Shown piece by piece: positions 28,171 through 35,341 of a DNA stretch of 64,000 bases. The stretch is from Sulfurimonas paralvinellae (GTDB lineage Bacteria; Campylobacterota; Campylobacteria; Campylobacterales; Sulfurimonadaceae). The notes under the pieces are model-generated. The model searched no databases, was not told where the DNA came from, and was given only the letters and a program-made list of their open reading frames with translations. Both the position numbers and the translations under genes were made by a program. Each line of letters begins with the position of its first letter. Position 1 is the first letter of the stretch. The stretch is taken from the NCBI RefSeq assembly GCF_014905135.1, contig NZ_CP041406.1, positions 620,001 to 684,000 of the forward strand, written 5' to 3'.

Positions 28171-28476
28171 ATGGGTATGTACACAAAAGAAGAAATTTTT
28201 AAAGCGATCTCAACTGTAATAGATCCGGAAGTCGGTTTTAATCTTGTTGAGATGGGACTTATATATGATGCAAGCAGTGATGATGAAGGTAATGTCAAGG
28301 TCACGATGACACTCTCTACAAAAGCGTGTCCACTGCATCAGATGATACTTCAATGGGTAAAAGAAGCCGTTGAAAAATTGCCAGATGTAAAAGAGGTTGA
28401 TATTGAGGTTGTTTGGGAGCCGGAATGGAATATCTCTATGGCGGATGATAATGTTAAAAAAGCGCTAGGTGCGTAA
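28171..28476 (+). CDS. DUF59/MIP18-type metal-sulfur cluster factor (PaaD/SufT-like)
   Basis: 101 residues. Seen: AISTVIDPEVGFNLVEMGLIYD, the conserved Cys in LSTKACPLHQMI, and VWEPEWNISMADDNVKKALG. This is the DUF59 fold used in Fe-S assembly and in PaaD of phenylacetate degradation. Here it is last in an operon with DUF2249 and an NnrS-like protein, so a role in repairing or loading an Fe-S or heme target under NO is the best inference. RBS GGAG. Confidence 0.9.
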   Translation: MGMYTKEEIFKAISTVIDPEVGFNLVEMGLIYDASSDDEGNVKVTMTLSTKACPLHQMILQWVKEAVEKLPDVKEVDIEVVWEPEWNISMADDNVKKALGA

Positions 28477-28503
28477 AGCATAAACACATTATTGTTTATG
28501 CTT
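28476..28503. terminator. 10-bp hairpin between convergent operons
   Basis: AAGCATAAAC (28476-28485) and GTTTATGCTT (28494-28503) pair perfectly around an 8-base loop, between the DUF59 gene and the convergent 99-residue gene, whose last codons it overlaps. Short T-runs only; probably a bidirectional terminator. Confidence 0.6.
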
Positions 28504-28788
28504 ATGTTTGTTCTGAAGGTAACTATTTTTTATTTTAATAAGCTCATAGAGTGATACTGTTGGCATCGCTTCTTGTATGAGCTTATCTGTATCTGCATAT
28601 GTTCCCTGCATTTTTTTAATCTCATCATAGGCTTTTGGCTTTACTTCACTTGTCGCTACAGAGATTACACCCGCCCATATGAGTATAATTGCAGTCCACA
28701 CAAGTTTTTGTGCATGTGTATAGACACCTATGAAGTGAAAAACAATAGTAACGGCAATGCCGATGCCAATTAAAAGCATAAGACTCAT
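28489..28788 (-). CDS. Two-TM small protein, last gene of heme d1 operon
   Basis: 99 residues: helix 1 at about 2-22, helix 2 at about 29-46 (LVWTAIILIWAGVISVA), then a soluble C-terminal part ending in a His/Lys-rich tail (KHKHKQ) that could bind metal. Function unknown. Its ATG overlaps the stop of the 53-residue ORF (ATGA), so it is co-translated with it in the operon led by the siroheme decarboxylase gene. Confidence 0.7.
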   Translation of the reverse strand: MSLMLLIGIGIAVTIVFHFIGVYTHAQKLVWTAIILIWAGVISVATSEVKPKAYDEIKKMQGTYADTDKLIQEAMPTVSLYELIKIKNSYLQNKHKHKQ

Positions 28789-28946
28789 AAATCTATCCTC
28801 TCTCCTTGTGGTTGTATCGTTATATTTGCATCTTGAAACATTTTATCTCCAAAATCTTTGACACCAAGTGTGCCAAGCAGCATTAAGATGATGACTAAGA
28901 GTAAAAAAACAAGAGCCATGCCATATCTTTTGAGTGCCTGTATCAT
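28785..28946 (-). CDS. 53-residue single-TM protein
   Basis: Starts MIQALKRYGMALVFLLLV and ends QPQGERIDL: a basic N terminus, one strong TM helix (about 9-27) and a polar tail of ~25 residues likely in the periplasm. It overlaps the genes on both sides by ATGA (4 nt at its start, 4 nt at its end), which strongly supports translation. It fills what would otherwise be a 154-nt gap. Small enough to be missed by automatic annotation. Function unknown; location suggests a role with NirS maturation or electron delivery. Confidence 0.75.
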   Translation of the reverse strand: MIQALKRYGMALVFLLLVIILMLLGTLGVKDFGDKMFQDANITIQPQGERIDL

Positions 28947-29347
28947 TTTTGCGTATCTTCTTTTGCTTTGGCAGCTATTGGTGCATAATCAACACAGCGT
29001 GCTGTATGAAAATCTCTTTCGAAGTCTGGATTTTTGAAGTAGTCTCCTTCAAGTCTCCATCCCAGTTTTTTAGAGATGAGCACAGATTGCGAAATTGTTC
29101 TTCTCATTTTATTCTCACAAATAATAGTCTCACCATTGTTAAATATCTCTTTAACGCCGTCCATTCTTTTGCTTGTTACATAGTAGTGTAGACCTATCAT
29201 AATGGCAAAAACACCAAAGATGCCTATCATTCCTTTTTTGAAAGCTCCTTTTGGCATGAAATCTCTTGTTGTTACAAAAGCAGTGACTGCCAGAAAAAAA
29301 AGCATTATGACTATGTATGGAATCTCCAGTTCAAAAAATCTATCCAT
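28943..29347 (-). CDS. Two-TM protein in heme d1 operon, unknown
   Basis: 134 residues with two TM helices near the N terminus (about 8-25 and 38-57), then a soluble domain of ~75 residues with two Cys (IICENKM, ARCVDYAP). The start overlaps the decarboxylase stop by 8 nt. Not recognised. The C-terminal domain is probably periplasmic, where NirF and NirS act. Confidence 0.75.
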   Translation of the reverse strand: MDRFFELEIPYIVIMLFFLAVTAFVTTRDFMPKGAFKKGMIGIFGVFAIMIGLHYYVTSKRMDGVKEIFNNGETIICENKMRRTISQSVLISKKLGWRLEGDYFKNPDFERDFHTARCVDYAPIAAKAKEDTQK

Positions 29348-30338
29348 TGTATTTCTCCTCCCATTCTTTAAAAGCTGGTGTAAAGTATTCTATACGAACT
29401 TTTTTAAATTCGCGTGAGGAGTAAAGCGGCATATGCGAGCGTGAGTCTATCTCTTTTGCCATCTCTTCAATGATGCCGTTTGTCTCCTCTGTTGTTTTGC
29501 CATGAACCATTGTAAAGAGATTGTATGGCCAGTTTGGGTATTTAGGACGCAGGTAACAGTGTGATACCGCTGAAAAGGTTGCCGCTTTTTCTCCTATGGC
29601 TTCTCCGTTTGCTTCATCGACATCCCAGACAACCATTGCATTGGCATTGAAGCCTGCTTTTCTGTGGTTGAGTATGGAAGCAAAACGCCGCATGACTCCG
29701 GCATCCTGTAGCTCTTGTAAAACTGAGAAAAATGTCTCATAGTCAATACCCAGTTCATCGATTATTTTTTTAAAAGGCTCACTGACAAAATCGATGTCAT
29801 ACTGTGCTCGCATGATGATATCATGGTGCAGCGGTGTTAGTTCAATATCTGTATGAACGACCTTCTTTACTTTTTCTTTTTTTTCATCTTTGCCTGTTGT
29901 ATTGAGCTTGACATTGATCTTAAAGAGCTTGAGTGTGGGAAGCATGATATAATCATCCGCTTCGGTTAGTTTTGCAAGTATCTCTATGGTTTTATCAAGT
30001 CCCATTTTCGAATCGGGTGCGACTGCCATTGTGAACCAGATGTTGAAATCATGGTTTCTTTCATAATTATGTGATACTCCGGGATGCTCGTTTATGATTT
30101 TAACGGCACTGCTGATCTTCTCTTTTGGAATTTTAAAAGCTACAAGTGAAGATTTGTAACCTAATCTTTTTGTATCAAAGATCGCAGAGGTCTGACGAAT
30201 GATGTTGGCTTTTTTTTCTGCCTGCAGAATCTCCAAAACTTCATCTTCACTTATTCCAAGCTCATCAGCTATGGCAGCAAAAGGCTTGGGTACTAGCGGA
30301 AATTTCTTTTGTATCCTTGATAATATCTCTTGTTTCAT
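29340..30338 (-). CDS. Siroheme decarboxylase, two NirD/L/G/H-type halves fused
   Basis: Removes the two acetate carboxyls (C12, C18) of siroheme to give didecarboxysiroheme on the way to heme d1. The 332-residue chain consists of two AsnC/Lrp-like halves. Half 1 (1-150) has an HTH-like start and NYERNHDFNIWFTM; half 2 (170-330) has SHCYLRPKYPNWPYNLFTM. These match the active-site blocks of NirDL and NirGH (AhbA/AhbB relatives), with a Lys-rich linker at about 152-163. In Pseudomonas these are separate genes. First gene of a minus-strand operon starting at the shared FNR/DNR box. Confidence 0.9.
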   Translation of the reverse strand: MKQEILSRIQKKFPLVPKPFAAIADELGISEDEVLEILQAEKKANIIRQTSAIFDTKRLGYKSSLVAFKIPKEKISSAVKIINEHPGVSHNYERNHDFNIWFTMAVAPDSKMGLDKTIEILAKLTEADDYIMLPTLKLFKINVKLNTTGKDEKKEKVKKVVHTDIELTPLHHDIIMRAQYDIDFVSEPFKKIIDELGIDYETFFSVLQELQDAGVMRRFASILNHRKAGFNANAMVVWDVDEANGEAIGEKAATFSAVSHCYLRPKYPNWPYNLFTMVHGKTTEETNGIIEEMAKEIDSRSHMPLYSSREFKKVRIEYFTPAFKEWEEKYNG

Positions 30339-30371
30339 GTTTGTATTTCTTTCATCTTTTTTTATTTGGTG

Positions 30372-30440
30372 ATTGTATCTATCTTTCTATAATTTTAAAT
30401 TGATGTTTATCAATAAATAATTGTAATAGTATGCTATGAT
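30372..30440. promoter_or_regulatory. Bidirectional FNR/DNR box with a -10 box on each side
   Basis: TTGATGTTTATCAA (30400-30413) is a perfect palindromic FNR consensus (TTGAT-N4-ATCAA). On the minus strand TACAAT (30377-30372) follows after 22 nt, and on the plus strand TATGAT (30435-30440) after 21 nt, so the box is centred at about -41.5 and -40.5 for the two divergent operons. One box can therefore activate both. Confidence 0.85.
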
Positions 30441-30472
30441 TTTACTACAATAAGTTGAAACGAAAGGTAATA

Positions 30473-31039
30473 ATGAGCTATTTTCCAGCTTTTTTAAAAC
30501 TTGATGATAAAAAAATCTTAATTGTAGGCGGTGGTAACATCGCTTATGAGAAATTGGATCATCTTTTAGACTTTACAAGTGATATTGACTTGATTGCACA
30601 GGAATTTTCAGATGAGATGTTACAAAAGATACAAAAATATGGTTTAAAGTATGAAACAAGGGCTTATAAAGAGGGTGATATTGCTCAATACGCTATAGTT
30701 ATAGTTGCAGTTGATGATATTGGCTTGCAGGCTGCAATCTTTGAAGAGTCAAAAGCGTATAAATGTCTATGCAATGCTGTCGATTCGGTCGATTATTGCG
30801 ATTTTATCTTTCCATCTTATATAAAAAAAGAGGATCTTACAATCGCAGTCTCAACTTCGGGAGCTTCACCGGCAATGGCGAAGCATCTCAGACGATATCT
30901 ACAGGAGTTGATTCCACAGAGTATAGGATCATTTTTAAAAGAGATGCGAGGATTGCGTGAGAGCCTGCCAAAAGGTAAAGAAAGAATGAAAATGCTTGAT
31001 GAAAAAGCAAAAAATTATATACAAAGTTGGAGTAAGTAA
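30473..31039 (+). CDS. Precorrin-2 dehydrogenase / sirohydrochlorin ferrochelatase (CysG N-domain, Met8-type)
   Basis: Oxidises precorrin-2 and can insert iron to make siroheme, the substrate of the decarboxylase encoded divergently. 188 residues: YFPAFLKLDDKKILIVGGGNIAYEKLDHLLDF (NAD-binding), the NAVDSVDYCDFIFPSYIKK block, and VSTSGASPAMAKHLRRYLQELIP, the standard Met8/CysG N-domain pattern. ATG at 30473 has AAAGG at good spacing; the TTG at 30455 does not. Downstream of the FNR/DNR box. Confidence 0.93.
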   Translation: MSYFPAFLKLDDKKILIVGGGNIAYEKLDHLLDFTSDIDLIAQEFSDEMLQKIQKYGLKYETRAYKEGDIAQYAIVIVAVDDIGLQAAIFEESKAYKCLCNAVDSVDYCDFIFPSYIKKEDLTIAVSTSGASPAMAKHLRRYLQELIPQSIGSFLKEMRGLRESLPKGKERMKMLDEKAKNYIQSWSK

Positions 31040-31416
31040 TGAACGTAAAAAAAGGTTTTTTTCTAGGATTGCTGTTTGCATTTTTTGCACTTGGTTTTAT
31101 AGCTATACAAAAGGCGACACCGGCACATAAAGAAGATAGAATATATAAAGAGATAAAGCTCTATTCACCTTATAAGTTTGAAAAAAGAATGGGCGGACTT
31201 ACTATTGTCAACATAAAAACAGGTGACAAAGAAAAACCAAATGCGGCCGATGCCCTTTATAGAATGGATGATCTTGACCAGCAATGGGGTAAGAAGCACC
31301 TTAAGATAGTTGGAAATGATGTAATCATTATGGGAGACAATAATCAAACGGTTACAAAGATATTTATAGAGACACAAAAAGAGAGAGACTGGGTGAAGAA
31401 GTTTTTTGGGATTTAA
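31039..31416 (+). CDS. Small exported or membrane-anchored protein, unknown
   Basis: 125 residues: an N-terminal helix (FFLGLLFAFFALGFIAI) that may be an anchor, then a ~100-residue soluble domain with no Cys and no motif I recognise. The ATG overlaps the previous stop by 1 nt (TAATG), so it belongs to the heme d1 operon. Periplasmic location suggests NirS maturation or support; that is inference. Confidence 0.7.
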   Translation: MNVKKGFFLGLLFAFFALGFIAIQKATPAHKEDRIYKEIKLYSPYKFEKRMGGLTIVNIKTGDKEKPNAADALYRMDDLDQQWGKKHLKIVGNDVIIMGDNNQTVTKIFIETQKERDWVKKFFGI

Positions 31417-31466
31417 TAAAGGGCACTTCTAAAAAGTATTAAAGGAAAATTATCATAAATAAGATT

Positions 31467-32276
31467 GTGCTTATAACAGGATCTGGTTCTGGAATGGGAC
31501 GAGTGAGCTGTGAATTCTTAGCGGAACTTGGCTATACTGTCTTTGCTGGAACAAGAGATGTGTCTAAATTTGATAACAATAACATAAAAAATATTTTTCC
31601 TATAGATCTTGATATTACTTCTCAAGAGAGTATAAATCGAGTTATTGCAGATATATTACAACGATATGGAAAGATAGATATTCTTGTAAACAATGCAGGG
31701 TATGGACTGGTTGCAACTGTTGAGGATTTTAGTGAAGCAGAAATGCTCTCTGAGTATAATGTGAATGTCTTTGGTACTCTCCGAACCTGTAAAGCGGTTA
31801 TCCCAAGTATGCGAAAAAATAGAAGTGGAATTATTATCAATATATCTTCATTTTTGGGAAGAATTGGACTGCCTCTGCTAACGCTTTATAACTCCAGTAA
31901 ATATGCTGTTGAAGGAATTACAGATTCATTACGGTATGAACTAAGAGAGTTTGATATTCGCGTTCATTCCATTATGCCAGGCTTTTTTAGTACAGAGTTC
32001 GCCAAATCCAATCTTGTTACGAACCTACATACTTTTGATGAAAACTCTCCATATAGACATCTTGTCACATCTCTAGCTCCTGTTATCCTTGATCAAATTA
32101 ACAACGGAAATAATCCTTTGGAAGTCGCACACCTTATAAAAGAAATCATTGATGATGACAATTTTGTTGCCAGAGTAACCGTAGGGGATAAAGCAAGAAA
32201 ATTTATTCCTATGCGTAAAGAACTTAGTGATGAAGATTTTGAGCGTAGAGTTAGAAACTACTACAATATAAAATGA
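31467..32276 (+). CDS. Short-chain dehydrogenase/reductase, copy 1 (start codon uncertain)
   Basis: Classical SDR: TGSGSGMG cofactor loop, LVNNAGYG, Ser in INISSFLGRIG and the catalytic YNSSK. About half identical to the SDR at 33297 and colinear with it. The GTG at 31467 begins 4 residues later than the paralogue and cuts into the first beta strand. Upstream, in frame, the codon that aligns with the paralogue's Met1 is ATA (31455), with AAAGGA 8 nt before it. So the natural start may be ATA, or an ATG was lost. Substrate unknown. Followed by AraC in a 4-nt overlap. Confidence 0.85.
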   Translation: MLITGSGSGMGRVSCEFLAELGYTVFAGTRDVSKFDNNNIKNIFPIDLDITSQESINRVIADILQRYGKIDILVNNAGYGLVATVEDFSEAEMLSEYNVNVFGTLRTCKAVIPSMRKNRSGIIINISSFLGRIGLPLLTLYNSSKYAVEGITDSLRYELREFDIRVHSIMPGFFSTEFAKSNLVTNLHTFDENSPYRHLVTSLAPVILDQINNGNNPLEVAHLIKEIIDDDNFVARVTVGDKARKFIPMRKELSDEDFERRVRNYYNIK

Positions 32277-33193
32277 TGGAAAGCTTTTTTTTTAATATTA
32301 CAGATGCTTCCTATAAGGTTACTATGGAGTATGAAAACCAAGAAGAGTATGTTAAAAGAGTCGATATATCCAATGGCATTGTCTTTTATGATATTTTTTT
32401 AAATTCTTTTGGTGCAAATCAAAGCTTTGACATAAAAAATTTAGACAGACTTGTCGCTATTATTGTAGTCAATCAAGGAAATATTTCACTTCTTGATAAT
32501 ATTAGTGAAACAAATTATCTCCTTAAAGAAAATACTATTAGCATTTTTGAATCCTCTCGACAAAACTTTTCCTTTATGATTAATTCAAAAATAAAGATAT
32601 TTGCTATTTTTATTGCGGACTTTATTTTAAAAAGATATTTAAGTTCAGATAAGAACGAAGTTATTGATTTTTTATATGCCAATATTCAGGATGAAGTAAG
32701 CTGTATGCTTGTTGATGTACAGCCTATAGATGCTTTAAGTCTTTATATTATAGAAAAAATTCTTTACAAAAATGAAGATAATTTTATGAAGAGCATCAAG
32801 TGTGAGCATAGTATTTTAGAGTTTATGATTCATCGATTTTCACTTATAGATAGGTTAAATGATACTTTAGATATTGATGAAAAACATATAGCAAAGTCAG
32901 CCAGGGATATTTTACTTAAAAATTATATGACACCGCCTCACATTAAAGAATTGGCACATTTATGTGCTACAAACGAAACAAAACTCAAACAAATTTTTAA
33001 AAAAGCATATAAAACTACCATATATGCTTATATTCAGAAACTTCGTTTGGAAAAAGCAAATTTATTATTACGGGATAAACTTTGCACTATAGGTGAAGTA
33101 GCAAAGGAAGTTGGCTACAAACATCAGGGAAACTTTTCAAAACGATTTTTTGAGTATTACGGAGTTTATCCAAAAGAGCTACTTAAGAAATAA
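32273..33193 (+). CDS. AraC-family transcriptional regulator
   Basis: 306 residues. The C-terminal ~90 residues carry the two AraC helix-turn-helices (PPHIKELAHLCATNETKLKQIFKKAY and TIGEVAKEVGYKHQGNFSKRFFEYYGVYPKEL). The N-terminal ~210 residues look like an AraC-binding-type domain (NQGNISLLDN...), likely sensing a small ligand. The ATG overlaps the SDR stop (ATGA). Probably controls the next transcription unit, whose promoter has two direct repeats just upstream of the -35 box. Confidence 0.92.
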   Translation: MMESFFFNITDASYKVTMEYENQEEYVKRVDISNGIVFYDIFLNSFGANQSFDIKNLDRLVAIIVVNQGNISLLDNISETNYLLKENTISIFESSRQNFSFMINSKIKIFAIFIADFILKRYLSSDKNEVIDFLYANIQDEVSCMLVDVQPIDALSLYIIEKILYKNEDNFMKSIKCEHSILEFMIHRFSLIDRLNDTLDIDEKHIAKSARDILLKNYMTPPHIKELAHLCATNETKLKQIFKKAYKTTIYAYIQKLRLEKANLLLRDKLCTIGEVAKEVGYKHQGNFSKRFFEYYGVYPKELLKK

Positions 33194-33232
33194 TTCTTTG
33201 AGTGCTAAAATAAAATTCTTTTTGTGCTAAAA
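33192..33232 (+). promoter_or_regulatory. Two 19-bp direct repeats, likely AraC-family operator
   Basis: Repeat 1 (33192-33210) AATTCTTTGAGTGCTAAAA and repeat 2 (33214-33232) AATTCTTTTTGTGCTAAAA differ at 2 of 19 bases and start 22 bp apart (about two helical turns). Repeat 2 ends 5 bp before the -35 box. This is the usual geometry for an AraC-type activator touching RNA polymerase, and repeat 1 begins at the end of the regulator gene itself. Confidence 0.75.
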
Positions 33233-33237
33233 ACTCC

Positions 33238-33266
33238 TTGACTGAAGAAAAAAAACTTTCTATACT
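33238..33266 (+). promoter_or_regulatory. Near-consensus promoter of the second SDR operon
   Basis: TTGACT (33238-33243), 17-nt spacer, TATACT (33261-33266). Followed by a leader of about 30 nt and a TAAGGAG ribosome-binding site before ATG 33297. Confidence 0.85.
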
Positions 33267-33296
33267 TGATACAGTTTAAATAAGGAGAACTTAATC

Positions 33297-34109
33297 ATGA
33301 AAAAAGTAGTTTTAATTACAGGTGCAACATCAGGAATGGGTAAATTAACAGCTGAAACTTTGACAAAAGCTGGTTATATGGTATATGCTGGAACTAGAGA
33401 TAAGAATAGTTCTGCATCTACAGATAATTTAAAAGAAATTTATATAGATGTAACAAATACAGAGAGTATTAATGATGCAGTAGCAGCAATTATTACAAAA
33501 GAAGGCAAAATAGATGTACTTGTAAACAATGCCGGTTATGGTTTATTGGCAACTGTTGAAGATGGTACGGATGAAGAGATGTATCATCAATTTGATGTCA
33601 ATGTTTTTGGACTTTTAAAAACAACACGTGCGGTCATTCCTCATATGCGTAAAGAAAGGTCAGGTGTAATAATAAACATTTCTTCATTTTTGGGAAAAAT
33701 GGGCTTGCCTCTTTTAACTCATTATAATGCTTCTAAATATGCAGTTGAAGGAATTGTCGATTCACTAAGATTTGAGATGAATCCCTTTTGTGTACGTGTT
33801 CATTCCATTCAGTCTGGATTATTTGGAACAAATTTTGTTGCAAAAGGTTTAGTAGCAAATGTACAAACTACAAATGAAAATTCACCATACAAAGAATTAG
33901 TTGCTCATTTTGTGCCAATTGTTGCAAAAGCTATAAATGAAGGACCATCTCCCCAACCAATTGCTGATGCAGTAAAAGATATTATTGAAGATGAAAATTC
34001 TGATATTTTTGTACCAGTTGGTGCTGAAGCTGAAACATTTGTACCTATGCGAAAAGAGTTAAATGATAAAGAATTTGAAGTAAAAATAAAAGAGACTTTT
34101 GGAATTTAG
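33297..34109 (+). CDS. Short-chain dehydrogenase/reductase, copy 2
   Basis: 270 residues, classical SDR: VLITGATSGMG, VLVNNAGYG, IINISSFLGKMG with catalytic Ser, and YNASK. Colinear with the SDR at 31467, about half identical, including the unusual C-terminal block FVPMRKEL. Two diverged copies flank the AraC gene, a sign of old duplication followed by specialisation. Substrate unknown; the SSFLG..GLPLLT.YN.SKYAVEG pattern is widespread among NADP-dependent alcohol/aldehyde SDRs. Behind a strong regulated promoter. Confidence 0.93.
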   Translation: MKKVVLITGATSGMGKLTAETLTKAGYMVYAGTRDKNSSASTDNLKEIYIDVTNTESINDAVAAIITKEGKIDVLVNNAGYGLLATVEDGTDEEMYHQFDVNVFGLLKTTRAVIPHMRKERSGVIINISSFLGKMGLPLLTHYNASKYAVEGIVDSLRFEMNPFCVRVHSIQSGLFGTNFVAKGLVANVQTTNENSPYKELVAHFVPIVAKAINEGPSPQPIADAVKDIIEDENSDIFVPVGAEAETFVPMRKELNDKEFEVKIKETFGI

Positions 34110-34138
34110 TTATATTTTTTTATAAAGGAGAAGTTGAT

Positions 34139-35341
34139 ATGTTGCGACTGAGTTTTTTAGCAATAATTATAATTATTGCCTGGATAGAAGTCCTCCCTTA
34201 TTTAATACCGAAAAAACCAAAAAAGAGTTATAACGATGAACAGTTGCGTGAAATTGCTTTAAGTCGGGGAATGCGTCCTATTCCAAAGGAGTATGATACA
34301 TTTTTAAAACTTCTTGATTCTAAAGAAAATCCTATTACAAAAGCAAAAGTTGCACTTGGGAAAAAACTTTTTTTTGATAAGCTTCTTTCAAGTGATAAAA
34401 CTATCAGTTGTGCATCATGTCATCTTCTTGGCGAAAATCCTCATAATCAAAATCAATTTTCAGATGACATGACTCATCCACAAGGCAAAACAGATTGTAT
34501 GGTCTGTCATATAAAAGATGAAAGCGGTTCGGACAGACTATCAACCGCTATAGGTGTGCAAGGAAGAACTGCCCCAAATCATCTCAATACGCCTACAATT
34601 TTGAATTCTGCTTTGGCGAAGTATAGAATGTGGGACGGTTCAGCTAAAACCTCATTAGATACTATCGCACCTATGATACATGATAAATACAAAATGAATC
34701 TCACATCGGCAGAACTAGTGAAAAGATTAAACAATAATACTTTTTATAAACAAGAGTTTGCAAAAGTTTTTAAAAACGGTGTAACATTTGAAAATGTACA
34801 AAAGGCACTGGATATTTATCAAAAGACACTCCTGACTAGAAGTGCTTATGACAGATTTTTAGAAGGAGATAACCAAGCACTGAGCGAAGAAGCAAAAAGA
34901 GGTTTTAGAAATTTTATACAGCTTGGATGCAAGGGGTGTCATACCGGTATAACAGTAGGAGGGCAAACTATACAAAAGTTTCCTGCTCGAAATTATAATC
35001 ATATTATTGATGTTACGGGAATGTTTAGCAGAGAATATATTGGAAGAGATGTTGCTGCATTTAATTTTAACTTTAAACCATCTCATAGATATCCTTTTGA
35101 AAATAAAGGCGGCTATCTTGGTAAAGATAACAAACAGCTTTTTCGTGTACCGATTTTAAGAAATGTTACAAAAACTTCCCCTTATTTTCATAATGGATCG
35201 GTATTTGATTTACGAGAAGCCGTTCACATTATGGGGAAATATCAATTAAGTATGGAATTGACTGAGACTCAAATAGATGAGATAGTGGCTTTTTTGAAAT
35301 CACTTGATGGTGAAGTAGTCGAGTATAAGGAGCTGAAATGA
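34139..35341 (+). CDS. Cytochrome c peroxidase/MauG-family protein with three heme motifs
   Basis: 400 residues: an N-terminal membrane anchor (5-22), then periplasm. Heme motifs CASCH (91-95), CMVCH (120-124) and CKGCH (264-268). Motifs 1 and 3 with GRTAPNHLNTPTILN and RVPILRNVTKTSPYFHNGSV are the normal diheme peroxidase set. The middle motif lies in a loop inserted between heme 1 and the substrate side, so it is extra. In E. coli YhjA the third heme is N-terminal instead. Possible roles: H2O2 reduction or oxidation of a periplasmic target. RBS GGAG. Overlaps the next gene by 4 nt. Confidence 0.9.
   Translation: MLRLSFLAIIIIIAWIEVLPYLIPKKPKKSYNDEQLREIALSRGMRPIPKEYDTFLKLLDSKENPITKAKVALGKKLFFDKLLSSDKTISCASCHLLGENPHNQNQFSDDMTHPQGKTDCMVCHIKDESGSDRLSTAIGVQGRTAPNHLNTPTILNSALAKYRMWDGSAKTSLDTIAPMIHDKYKMNLTSAELVKRLNNNTFYKQEFAKVFKNGVTFENVQKALDIYQKTLLTRSAYDRFLEGDNQALSEEAKRGFRNFIQLGCKGCHTGITVGGQTIQKFPARNYNHIIDVTGMFSREYIGRDVAAFNFNFKPSHRYPFENKGGYLGKDNKQLFRVPILRNVTKTSPYFHNGSVFDLREAVHIMGKYQLSMELTETQIDEIVAFLKSLDGEVVEYKELK

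Noticed and set aside
31467-34109. Two SDR genes as an insertion-sequence footprint
   Set aside because: No terminal inverted repeats or transposase; the copies have diverged to about half identity, so this is an old gene duplication.
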